A stretch of 64,000 nucleotides of DNA, from assembly GCA_963678675.1 (NCBI GenBank), contig OY783196.1:21058827-21122826 (forward strand), read 5' to 3'. A model generated the notes under the pieces. The model was not told where the DNA came from, ran no database searches, and saw only the letters and a list, made by a program, of their open reading frames with translations. The DNA comes from Xiphydria camelus. Its lineage: Eukaryota > Arthropoda > Insecta > Hymenoptera > Xiphydriidae. Of the stretch, positions 1-12,900 are shown in pieces (within the stretch, counting starts at the first letter, position 1; each line of letters opens with the position of its first letter). Both the position numbers and the translations under genes were made by a program.

Positions 1-3000
1 TCGATATCATTTCAATTTTTCAAAGTCGTAATTACTATTTGAAATGGTCGAATAAGCGGAAAGTGTCATTGATATTGAGGAAAAAAAAGTGAATATGTGT
101 TACATGGTTCAAAAAGTGGTATTACAACATTATCCTAAAGTCCCATCGATTACAACAATATTGAACTATAAATTCTTAAGGAAGTAAATTCAGCAAAAGA
201 GTAGTTCTGCCATAGTAAATTTCCGTATATTTTATTATTACATAAGCTCATACGCTGATTTATATTTTGTTTCCATGATATCGTTTATTACTTACGAATT
301 GCCTTCCGGTTGGTTTTGAGAATTCGAAAGAAATGTTGAAATCTCGAACCATGATCATGTCAATCTATTAATTGCAATTAAGAAGACTTGCATTCCCGAG
401 AAATAATGATCAGAATTTACCTTCGTGTATAGCTATAGAGGCAAAAATAAGTTGAGATATCGCGTGAATTAAATCCAAGTAAATTGAAATGGGTGTTAAG
501 TAAATACGTTAAGAATTCATATTGTAACTTTATTCTAATGCGTAATGAAATGGATAGACTAAGCGTAAGTTATATATGCACTGTCTTTCCTTTTGTATTT
601 ATATACGTGAATGGAAAGATCACTAGAAACATTTACGTTGTTTCTATCGTACGCCGCTTCTCAAAGTAGTTGCATTTAGTTTTTTATTAGATAGCGTCAG
701 AAACACAGTGTTTCGTGAAGAGTACCGCGTGATATCCTTTGAATCTACACGTACCTACTTTAAGACATCACATTAACGTAAGGGCCGGTTTTACCAACAG
801 GTATAAACGCGGTATAGCGCTATACTGAGAATAGCCATAAGGCTTATTGCTGGTTATTCTCAGTATAGCGCTATACCGCGTTTATACCGTGTTGGTAAAA
901 CCGGCCCTAACGAATTAATTAGCCGCATTGAAAGAACCGAAATACCTGTAATGAATTCGTTAATAATTTGAAGTGAATTTTGTCGCATAATGGTATGTTA
1001 ATTATATTATGACATGTAGCGATTTGAAATGAAATTTTTAGTCTGCGATCAATGAACGAGTACACATATTGAATTGTGCTCGATAATTTTTAACTGTTAT
1101 TTATTCATTTCACGTGTCCCTGATAATAAAATTAATTCAGAGTAATTTTTTTTAATCATTAATAATGGCAGGAGATTTATTTATTCTTCTGTACCACTGT
1201 ACAATATCTAATTGTTTGTTACATACTACTAATCCACAGACTGCAAGACTGCTGTGTATACAAATTTTAACATTGAAACAGAAATTTTTTAGTTTACATA
1301 TGTACGTCCAATGCTGTCTAGCATCATAATGTAGAAACAAAATCATTACAGAGAGTCTAGATAGTTCCTTATCGAAACTGTAATATATCTCCGGTAGGCG
1401 GGCAAATATACGTAAGCCAAGAATATTTATTTATGTTTGATCATGCGATACTCTCTTTTATGTAGTATTTACTTCACGAAATATATGCATTTTTAATGAA
1501 AACGGCTCATTTACAATGAAAGTTACGATAGCTTCGTACAATACAAGCAGTCGACCAAAACAATGAATTTCGTATTTCGAGGACTTTCACCGTTTTTTAT
1601 CAGTCGAAAAAGTTCTGGATTTTTTGCAAGAAATATTACTAATAATGCTGGTATTAGAGAATTATAGTACGCGTCAATTAAAAGCCCGTGATTTATTTAT
1701 ATTAGGCAAATTTACAGCCTTTTTCACCTTCACGAAGCGTTTTATTCAGATTTCTTATATTATTTCATCTAACTTCTTGATTGAGTTAACTTTCAATGAG
1801 ACTCCTAGAGTATCAACGATACAGATAGAGGATAAGGTGGATTGCGTAATTATGTTCGTTTTAAAGTAAACTGTATGTAAATTATTTGTACGTTGTGACA
1901 TATAAACTAGTGAGAATATAAGTAGCGTAGCTTAATCTTTTTAAATATTGAAACAGTGATTTTTCGCGTAGGTATCGAATGAAAAATCAAAACACAATAT
2001 CCGTTTCAAATAAGATTTATATTACGATATATTTTGAAAGAACTTGAAATTGATAAAAATTGAGCCGCGCTACTGGCATTTCCATCAGTTCACATAAAAC
2101 ACGAATAATCATGATTTGGTACTGTCTGAAAAAAATAAAATGATTACTATAAAAATTGTATTTACTGTACAGTGTATGGATATATACATATATAATTGTA
2201 TATGACTTGTTTATGTAAATTGTGACAAACTGTAATTGTGTAATCAATATAATATAACGTTAGCATCTGAATTTTTATTAAAAATAAATAAGTCGAACAG
2301 ACATTCAAGTAATATACATATTCGTACTGCATATATTACATGCAATTCTTTCATTCATTTCTGACCGTATTCAATTTTATTTTTAGAGTATGGTCAGACA
2401 AGTTTTCGATCGCGAAGCGTTGTATAATGATAAAACATTCCTTGAAAAGTATGAAATAGACTTATGGTACAACATTCAAGATTTATTTTGAATTATTAGT
2501 CGAAATTAAGTATGCTTACATTGCAGAAGTAAATATTATCAATTTAGATGATGAGGTAGTTCGATCTTATACTTTTATATTATGCATTAGTTTTATACCA
2601 TTCAAGTTTTAGTATACTTAGAAAACTTACGTGAAGATATCTTTTCTCAAATGTGAACTACAGTTATAACAGGTTTTACAATTGAAAGCTGTTCCTGCTT
2701 ACAGGCTCCTACTTTCAAATTTCTAATACAATTTTTTTTCCTAGGTTTTATACAGTTAAATGAGAAAGATAACAATGTACGAACGATAGCTTTTATAGCC
2801 TGATACCACATAACATACATATCGACGGCTTAAATCTAATACCCCGTATCTGCAAATTTTTTTCTTCTAATACACCGTATCTACCGTAAAATAATAAATA
2901 CCTATTTTTTTGGATAACAATTTGTTTTATATAGTATGCAATGAATAAAATAAAAGCCCTTTTTCATTTAGTCATTTGTTTTTTTTCATATTACATGATT

Positions 3001-5938
3001 ACAAATAAAAAATGCTGCAAAATATTGATTTTTGCACTTACGGGATATTGGAATTAGACCGTCGATATGCTATTTCTTGCCTGCATTATACCATATACAT
3101 ATTACATCGGGTGCAACGACTAAATTGTTTATATCTTCTTCAATCTTAACGTTAGAATAACAAATTGTGATGCAAATATAGGATATTGCAAAAAATCCCA
3201 TCATCCCAAGTGATAATTACATTTACAATGATTAAACTTACAAGTAGAATTTAGTAAATTATCGCTGTTCACGTGAGTTTATTACTGACAACGTGCATAA
3301 TGACGTACGAGGCCAATTTTACAGAGATGCTATAACAAGTCAGTTACCGGTACAATTCTTCACATTTGAAATGAATTTAAACTAGGATTGACTTGAATTA
3401 ACTTCTACAGAATTGGCCGATATGTATTCCAAATAGATTTGAACTTTATCCATAAGAAACTTAAGAGTTAAATTGAAAATAAAATCAAATATATATGTTA
3501 CATTATAAATAATTAAAAGAACGCATACACGGATACGTTTGAAGGTACAGAAGAACCCCGTTTTACTTTAGTTTTTGAAATATTGGTGCCCAGCGTTCAG
3601 GGAATTGTGGAAAACGTGGAATTGTCAGGGAATTATATCAGTCGGGGAAATGAAAACATTATCTGACATTTTTTAAAGATTTTCAAACTTCATAAATTTT
3701 GAAAATTGGAATTTTTTCTATGAATCTGTTCTCTCTTTCAACCGATAGTAAGAATATCGATTACTGATGGAAACAATTTTAGCGTATGAAGCGTGCTATG
3801 ATTACGTATATTTAACAATTCTTTGTTATGTTAAGAAAAGTTATGAAATAATGAAAAAGTGATTTCGCCAAATTATAATAGATTATTTTTGTACTTATTT
3901 CTCAATTAGCATACCCGTTATATTAATATTCGATTATCTGTTCATTTGAGGGAATGGCTGATGCATAATATTCCATACTGAATCTATGCCTGCAATGCTC
4001 AGGGAAAATTTATTATTTTAGACTGGAAATCTTGGAAAAGTCAGGGCATTTTTTTCTCCATACTTCGCTAGACACCATCGAAATAAATAATCTTATATAT
4101 TTTAATGAACGAGAAGGCATTAAAGTGGCCTGGAAATATGTAATGCACGCACAGCACGCCACCATTGGTACCTATTATACGCTTTAGCAATAATTATACT
4201 TTTTCAACTAATCCAGAGTTTCTAAGTGATCGTGATCAGTTTTGGCAGGGTTCTACTGCAGCCGAAATTCGAGGTTGAAAGATCCCAAGCTAATGCTTCA
4301 TATATACAATTAATTTAGAATTTGGTAAAATTCGAAGCGCAGAAAACCATAACATTTATATCACTATGTCAAGGTGTAACTAGTTACAGTAGAAATGGTC
4401 TACTCTGGGCACTGGATTCTCTGAGTGCCTCTCACTTTCCTTTCCTTACTTGGATTTCTCACAGTAAGAGAAACCGAAATTTGGACGATATCCACCGCAG
4501 ATGCACGCTTCTATACTCGACTCTAGGCTTGTGTAGCGACACTATCTGACATGGTGTACCTGTATTCCTACAATAAATTCATTAGTCGCATCTTCGGATG
4601 CAACCTATGTACTCGGGGCCGTTCTCCGGTAGATGCTTATAATAGACAGGTTCTAGTGTGTGCAGAAAAATTTGCACGGCGATGTAAATTAATATAGTAT
4701 CGGAACTTTAAGTGAACGAAGTATCGGCACAATGATTTGTACAAAAGAATACATATACACCATGAAGAAACCTTGTAAAATCTCGCACTAAAGACGTCGT
4801 TGAAACAACAGATCAGCCAAAATGTTTCAAAATACTGTAATGCTAAACAATTTTAGTCGAATGACGACTGCTAATTGAATGCTGATACACCCTAACTTAA
4901 AACTGTTTCAAAATACGGGCCACGGTATTACTATAATTCGTATGGATACGATCAGGTCTTCCTTGGTGTCACTATTTGAGGTAATGCCTACCCTATATCA
5001 GGTTCTATTAGGAGTTGAGAAGCGATAGGGAGCAGTTGAACATTTCTCGAGCGGAACTCAAAATGGGAGATGACATCATGGAAGGTCTGATTATAAGCAA
5101 GAGTCTCTTTTAGCTATTAAAGTAAACTAAACGCAACTAACGATAGGTATACAGTCAGATAATCTAAAGCAGGTTTGCGCGAAGCATAATTCCATTTATG
5201 AAAGATTTTTAGAGCTGTACCATAATCACTTGATATCGTCTCTGAGAACAGCGCCTTACACTCCGTGAAGAGCGATAAGAGTGAAAATGTAAGAGAAAAC
5301 GGATACTCCTCTCGTCATGGCGGAAGTAATTTTTCACCGTAGAGACAGTTTGGATCGAATAATTCTGGCGTTCGTAGAAAAAAACGGGAAGGAATCAAGT
5401 CTACGGGCAGTAGCTAGATCTTCATGCTCGTGCGCACCCTTTAAATTCTCCCTTTTTATGTACACAGACACAACGGTCACAATAGAAAATAAGGTACTAC
5501 ACAAGTTTCTTCACAGCCAGCATGGTAATTTAGATATACAGCATTTCGAATAAGCGGGATTAGATGGTGTATGCATCTTGTATAAAGAAATTTAGAAGAC
5601 GATCGAACGTGGTAACACTGGCCACAGTAGTTCGCGTTCAAGAGTTCTCAAGGGGACTCAAACGATTTGTTTACTTCTGTGTCAAGGTGTGTTTGACATT
5701 CTTAATTGTATAGATTTCGTCGTACAGAAGCGAAATAGATTTCGCGTCAAGTTATTTCCGTTTTTTACTTAATACTTAGTCTATCGGAGACATTTACGCT
5801 GTTCCTATACAAATGAGCGAATTATTCTTACGGTAGTATCGAAGAGACAGGACGCTTGAGCAATTGGTCGAATACGTCTGCAACAAATTGCTCGATTCCG
5901 GTTGAGAGTTTGTCGTACCGCTGCAAAAGTTGAGGGTG
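1..5938. other. Intergenic region, no gene recognised
   Basis: AT-rich sequence with stop codons in all frames. The longest open stretches are under 90 codons and none resembles a known family or has convincing splice signals. The only structured feature seen is the palindromic element at 782-907. The last few hundred bases (about 5560-5938) lie just downstream of the TAF5L stop codon and should include its 3' untranslated region, but no polyadenylation site was pinned down. Confidence 0.6.
782..907. mobile_element. Palindromic MITE, TAA target duplication
   Basis: A 126-bp near-perfect inverted repeat. The left arm begins GGGCCGGTTTTACCAACA and the right arm is its reverse complement ending at 907. 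The arms continue inward for more than 50 bp through a shared segment containing GGTATAGCGCTATACTGAG, leaving only a short loop. The element is flanked by TAA on both sides (779-781 and 908-910). GGGCC termini and a 3-bp TWA duplication are typical of PIF/Harbinger non-autonomous elements; assignment to that superfamily is an inference. Confidence 0.75.
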
Positions 5939-8455
5939 TCAGTCGGATACCGGAAATTTTAATGCTGACGTATTTTTTAACGATGGAATACTCAAACCGT
6001 ACCTATTGGCGATGTTGATGTATTCGTGCGCGGACCAAATTCGGACTGCGCCATCCGTACTAGCGCTAGCGATGTATTGTCCGTCGGAGCTCCAGTCTAA
6101 GTTCATTATCGTATCTTCATGGCCCTTGAGTTCAGTCAGTAAAGCATTCGTAGCCAAGTCCCATATCGAGACACATTTGTCGTCACCTGTACAACACAAT
6201 AGAAAGACACGAAATGAAAATGTATTCGTAAATTTGGAGAAAGTATATCAGCCAACGTAATGTGTTCGCGCTTACCGGCTGCCGCAAGGTACTTTCCGTC
6301 GGGACTAAAGGCCAAACTATAAATCGTAGATTGCGCTCCGACATAAACGCGTACTAGATTGCCATCGTCCTTACTCCACAGTCTTACAGTCTTGTCGGCA
6401 GATCCTGTAGCTAAATATCGAGCATTTGGATGAAATTTGACGCTCTGTAAACATAAAACAACGTAGGATAAATATGATATCAACGAATGCTCGTGTACAA
6501 GTGTGAATTACATGTACTTCTCTTACGTTAACATCCAAGAAGTGTCCAGCAAAAATTCTAAGCGGATAAGTCCTGTCCAAAGACCATAATTTAGCAGTTC
6601 TATCGTGGGAACCGGTAGCTATATATAAATTGAACACACTGGTATCCATACACCATATCGGATAATTATGACCGCTGCAAACATTCAAACGATAATCTGG
6701 TAAGTAAATATGTAACCGCACGAATGTGAGAAACCTTTAGCTTATAGACATGGATATACGCACTTATACACAGCCGCGCAAGAATAATCATTCAGTCGCC
6801 ACGCTCTCATATCCTTGTCACTGGATACGGAAAGGAGAATTTCCGATTCGGGAATAAACCTAAGATCGTGTACTACGTCGGTATGTCCTCTTAAAATTAC
6901 CGCTCCGGATTCGTCGCTATAACATAACAATCAATTTTAGGTTCTAGCCTTATAAGCAAATACAGCGCGTTCTAATCAATTCCCGGTGTTTTGCCAACTT
7001 ACGCGCTATCGTCTTCTTCGAACGGTCTGGAAGTCGATGCCCTGTCACAAGCAAGAGGAAGACTGGACGGCTTAAACCTTGGTCTGGTCAATACAGTGTC
7101 TCCTATGCCCCACAGTCTAATTTCTGCAGTGCTGAACCCCGTGGCTAATTTATCTATGTTAGGTGTAATTATACCACAACTGGCACTGCGTATATAAAAA
7201 TATAAATCGTGAAACGATCCGCCTGTAATTCCGTTCTCGAGATTTAGTTGTAAAGTGTTGGAATTTTCAAGCGACATCTTACTTTTCAACCGCATTATTG
7301 ACCGTAAATATTCTCAACGGTTGATGCGCGTTATTCCGAATTAACCTAATGGCTTCTTGTAATTCTCGCATCTCGCGGTCCACGCCCGTACTGGACGGTT
7401 GAGCCACGTGTCCGTTAATTCCTATTTCGCTCCTTTGTCCCTTTTCACCATTCATCTCTTCTTCCCCTAGATGTATGTCCAATATCTTCTTGATTATCGT
7501 CACGTGCGTGTTTATAATCTGCTTGGTAAGAGGAAAGAATAGCGTTCTAACGTGATATCATGCCACAAAGGTATAAGTATTTCTATGTATGTTTGCAAGA
7601 TGTTAAATTACATAAAAATTCTATTATCAGTACACACAAGTACAATCAGTACAGTATTATCAGTACAAGTGAAAAATCATGAACCAAGACGAAGAGTAAA
7701 CTCACCTGCATCAGAATGACATGCCCATGCTTAGTCAGAAACTTCTGAAGGCAAATGTGAGCTTCATCAGACATGTCTACTTTGTACTTTCTGGTTCTGA
7801 ATGCACTGACTAAGGGTCGTAGCTCGATATCCTGTATCGAGAAGACACTAGACAATTCCTCCAAGAAATCTTTCTCAGTTTCGGACATGAAGTCGCTCTG
7901 GTGGGTTTTCATAAATTGAATCGCGGCCTGTCGGTTACCGCCATGAAGCATCTCCAGGTAGAGGTGGCAGAATACAGGGTACAGCAAGCCTCTCAATTCC
8001 AATTTGAGCTTATCGTCGATTATCGTGTTGATCCAAGCTTTTAATCTGTCGAGAGGATTTTGCGTAAAACCGAATTCGCGGTCTTTCGTTATGCTGAATT
8101 TCATAGGGAAACGCCAGGGTGCGAGGGGTATCCATACCTGTGATATGTTTGATCGGCAGCAGCGACATCATTTACAATTGCACTGAAAACGATTGAATTG
8201 TCCCTGGACGTGCCACATTCGACGGTCGCGGTCAAAGTCATCTCCTCGCTAGTTTGACAGCTTGTCCTTTCGGATTTTCGGAATATGTCACCGTCCTGGA
8301 AAATTAGTAAACATACCGAGAGGTTAGGTTGTACAGGGAAACTTGTGGGCATCATTGATTTTGTAAAATTTTTTATGGAAACTTACCTGATAGCGTCGTC
8401 GCTTTAAATAGGATTCGACGGTCGCATTTATTATGTCAATTTTCGACCGTTTCAT
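5939..8455 (-). CDS. TAF5L: TAF5L / Wda, WD40 subunit of SAGA
   Basis: WD40-repeat TBP-associated factor that scaffolds the SAGA histone acetyltransferase complex in the nucleus (Will decrease acetylation in flies). Nine exons, all with AG/GT borders: 8455-8387, 8295-8138, 8093-7706, 7518-7283, 7185-7003, 6916-6764, 6674-6527, 6444-6276, 6186-5939. They join in frame to 585 codons including stop, close to the 589 residues of human TAF5L. The N-terminus MKRSKIDIINATVESYLKRR matches the LisH-like start of TAF5L. Exon 3 is the TAF5 N-terminal helical domain, containing LRGLLYPVFCHLYLEML. The C-terminal half carries WD repeats such as TGSHDRTAKLWSLDRTYPLR and TGSADKTVRLWS. An in-frame ATG 17 codons upstream (8506) is possible. 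The paralogue TAF5 is less likely because the N-terminus and the EEDD linker before the propeller fit TAF5L. Confidence 0.93.
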
Positions 8456-8506
8456 CTTCATTTGAACGGGAGTTAATGATGTTTTCGTATTTAGAAAATA
8501 CGACAC

Positions 8507-9996
8507 TTGCGGAATACAAGTTTGACGCCATCACAAAATGTGACCATCGAGGCCAATCGAGCCCCATTGCAAAACGCTGCAACTTGCGCGAGTCTTGAAT
8601 GATCGATGTTTGAATAGCGCTTTTTTCAGTGACATCGAATTTCGCGAAACGATTTTAACGTTAGATGTATTTTTGATGTTTTTTAGTATTCATTCTTATT
8701 ACAAATTTTTAATGAGTTAAGAATGTCCTACCAGTATTTCTAAGGGATTATAAAAAGAATGTGGTGAATCAGAAGCGTTTGCATAATAACATATCTAATC
8801 TTATGTGTTGATACTCCACACATTTATGTTAACGATATATTCGATGTCTGAAGGATGTGGACGATATATTTATGAATAAAATCTAGTTGTAAGGAAATTC
8901 TAGGTTTCGTAGAAGATATAATAAATACAATGTTCAGCAGGAACTAATCTTTATTACCTACATGAAATTGACTTTGATGATAACAATCATCGCGCGGTAG
9001 ATATCGAAATATTTATAATTGTTCGTGTTGCACACTGATACTTATCCTATAAACATATTAGACTAGCTTTAATAATACATAATTTATACTAGGCGCTATT
9101 GCGCTTTCGTCCCGTGCTTATATTCATTGCAAGTCATAAATTGAGTTTCACAGGAGGCATAGGAGATTTGAATGCGAGCTAGTAGATTTGGAAGTGTTAT
9201 ACTATATTCGTATCGGGATTAGGCAGTGCTCGTTACATATTGCGGGTAAAAATGAATAGGACAGGGGGGAGAAATGACATGAAAATGAATACATGGATCC
9301 AGGTAAAAACATTATCGAATGGTGAATCTCTGATTAAAATTAAATTGGAACCCTATCAATGGTATTTTGTAATTTTGGGACCGAGTCAGATTAAGTAGAA
9401 ATAGTACTTATTTCAATCTTTGAAGAAATGATACTGATAAGAGAGTATCAACTAAAATGCCAATAATTTAATATTTAATGGAAGGGTCTTTAGTTTCGGA
9501 TGCACGGCATTTGCTTATTATAAACTTCCATTTAGTTCCCCATTATTTAAATTTGCAATGAGATATTTGAAGTAATCGCAGTGCAACTAGCTCTTGGTGA
9601 TTGGAAGAGATATTTATATGTTATCTCTTTTTGGTCACTACACACCATAAAGGGCATCCGTTTCATCTCATTTTATGTAGTAACGATTAACATAATTACA
9701 GTCCGGAGTGCACGCAATTAAACATATCGCGATATGCATTTACCTATTAATTCGAAGCACGTGAAACTTTTACTTTTCGGATTAAGAAGTCTGACAAATT
9801 CATACGAAAATGACAAAGGCTACCGAAGAATATGCAAAATGATAGTATCGCGTTTTTTATCGCATGTACTGCCACTTCTATACGATTTCATCGAATCGTT
9901 TAAACTGGAAGTTCTTTGACAAACTCAAATGCGTACGAAATACTTCAATGTCTTTCTCGTAGGAGCGAAAAAATTATAGCGCAACAAATGAAGCCC
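8507..9996. other. Intergenic region, nothing recognised
   Basis: AT-rich DNA between the 5' end of TAF5L and the stop codon of the rough homologue, both of which are on the minus strand. It should contain the TAF5L promoter on the left and the rough 3' untranslated region on the right. No TATA box, repeat or coding segment could be supported. Confidence 0.6.
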
Positions 9997-12900
9997 TTAT
10001 TCTTGCACGACGTCCAGGTGATTTCCTCCATCCGAGAGATTGAGATTCGACGGATGCTCCGAAGTTTCGCTACTGCTGCTGCTGCTGCTGCGTTCTCGTC
10101 GCTTCGCGAGTTGGTTGACGGACTCTTCGCGAGTCGCGGGGCACGTGTGCGTCGCCGTACTTCCGGTCTGATCCTTATACAGGCAAAATCCGCAGAAACT
10201 TCCGGTACCGTAACCGGGGAAGTTCACCAATCCGTTGGACATTGCGAAGTTTCTGCAAGAAGTGAAGAGAACAATGTTCAGGTCTATCATACACACGTAT
10301 AGATGTATTTCGATATGAAGAAGATAATGGAAGGCTAACGAACTAATAAGCGTATTGAGAGGGAAGGTTACAATTGAATTTGTCACCGACAAATATATAT
10401 TTAATGTAAATTGGCCGGTTCCGCGCGGGGGAGGGTGTAAACGTAATCCAGGAGGTCATTTATCTCGCAGGAAACATCTGAAGGAAAGAGCACCTGACAG
10501 GGAAAGCATAAACTTCTTTATATTGCCATTGTACACGCCATCGTCGTTGTCACAGCGCAATTAATCGAACGACGACAACTGTGGCTCTTTCAGTTTTTTA
10601 TCCGCGCACTATACACTTTACTCACACACACAAATTGGATTCATTCTCCGTGCGACAATCGCGTCGATCGAAGAGCTACCGTCCCGGGCGCAATTATTAT
10701 ATAATGTGTGGAGACTCGAGTAACGCGATGGTAAACAATAATTTTTATCGAAAACCCGTCGTTGGTTTTGCTGTCAAATTACGATGTACGCGCGGGCCTG
10801 CTATCGACGATGCAGTTTTGATGAACCGTTAATTGGAATCGCGATAACCGGCACGCGATACTCCAGCTAATAAATTGGGCTGTAAAACACGAGCTATTAA
10901 CGAGCTCCGCGCGACGGGAGCAATTCGTGTTTCTCTTTCACCGGTCGTTAGAGTTAGCTCGTTTCGAAAGTGGAAAAAGCACGTTTGGTCTTTCCAATGC
11001 TCGATTTTTTGTCACGTAAAATTTATTTTCCGAATATATCCAGTTAGATACCCCTGATTCACGGCACGTGTCAAGTCAAAACTGCTTTAAGTTTTCTTAA
11101 GTTTACGTCAAATTAAAAGAACTCGTTTGTTACAAGTGTTAATTGCAAATGATACGTCAAATGTTGATCGTGTGGCGTGATCTAAATTTGACGTTATAAA
11201 CAAATTTATAAATTTTCTTTACTACGTAAAATTTACTTTTTATATTCGAAACATAATTTCGTCATTCAATTACATAAATAGCAGTGCCAAGGGAGGACTC
11301 ATAAAATACATACAGTTGCTGCACACGCCGTGATCTAAATTTTCGTCAAGTTGCTGCAAAATTTGTATTATATATTTAGCCGGGTACCATCGTTACTTTT
11401 CAGTGACCGCGCGAAAATAATGCATGAAGTACAGTTTAATTTAATCGCTGTTATCAATGGCAACACTCTAGAACTATATAAATATATTTCATCACGAATC
11501 TCATAAGTTTTATAAAAATAATATACAGCCAACGCGCGCGCGCGCGAGGGACCTTTATGTCCGTTAATGCCGCGAGATTTACCAAGGCGTTTCCGGATAA
11601 TTCGCGATCATCTTGTAGCGGTTTCGCATTGTACGCGGAAACGTCTGCCTGAAAGGATTTCCCTAAAGGCGCGGAAAGGGGAAGGAACGCAATGGAGCCA
11701 TTTGCGCCAACCATCTAAACGGGGAATCGCGTGCGAGCCTCGGTGCAGGGGCTCGTGATCGTTCCATTGTGCTCCTTAAAGTCCATATCGTCGAAACGAG
11801 GGAAACTTTATACGTATAAGACCTCTAATCGGCCAATCCATCCCTCGGATTGACCCAGGTCGTTGCTATATTTATTCTCTGTTGTTCCGCGTTGGTTTTT
11901 CTTCTCCCTTCCAACTTTTCTTCCGATTAGCCATCGATGCGAAACGATTAAAAAGCTGTTTATTCTCAAGCCTGACGTGCAGGCAATTTTATCCTTGTCA
12001 AGTTATAAATGAAAAGTTACGATTATTATTTCGAATCAGAATTCGATACTGCTACAAAGACTGCAGAATTAAAAAATCGTACTAATTAATCCTGCAATAA
12101 TCTCATTCATTAATTTAATTTGTAGCTTACGAAGGTGTATCAATTATTATTAAAAAAATAGTTATCTTTGGCTTTGAACGTCGTTTAGCGTATCATCTAA
12201 TAAATAAATATTACTATTACTTCTATATAGCTATACACGGAGAAACAAAATAGTAGAGTTGACTAAATTAGCGATCACGGGCGAGGGAACGCCAATTTAA
12301 TTACTTGAATTAAATAATTTGGTTTTAATGATGAAAAACTGTTTAACGAAAACAAGCTGTAGTCAGTATCTAGCAAATTATTAGCTCAAGTAACTTGATC
12401 TGCGTTTCCCCGCCCGTGACTGCTAATTTAGTAAAACCTGCTACATATTTTTCTCAGAGTGTATAAATTTGAAAATACATCGCATATTACTAATCCAGGA
12501 TCAACGGTATCGATCTGCCTCGCCCCTTATACCCACACATACCTACACTTACATCCAATAGATACTCCACTATCGCATTACACCTACTTACAAATTAGAT
12601 TATCAAGTAAGCACGCATGCCTATTATAATTTATAGAGTGCACCGCGGGCAACAATCGGACGGTCATGGGAAGTGTAAGGTGTGCCACGTATAACGACAA
12701 TAGCGCGGGCCCGCGGACCCGTCATCCGCTCGAAGCATATGGTACTTCACGCAGCAGCCTCCAGACCCCACGATGCATCCAGCCAAATCATTATCTTGTC
12801 ATCGTTGATGTATTGCTCTTTCGATCTATTTATTACCGGACCCATTAGAGAGGTACCGGTCAGCGAGCGAGAGTCGGCTGACCAGCGCAAATTACAATCA

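Noticed and set aside
4322..4549. 75-codon open stretch, plus strand
   Set aside because: No similarity to any family recognised and no splice or promoter context. Similar stretches occur throughout the first 6 kb.
5939..8455. TAF5 (TFIID subunit) as the identity of the WD40 gene
   Set aside because: The MKRSKID N-terminus, the LQEAIRLIRNN segment and the propeller repeats fit the SAGA paralogue TAF5L better than TAF5.
11532..11546. Alternating CG run that might form Z-DNA
   Set aside because: Only about seven CG units, with no other feature near it; too short to claim a function.
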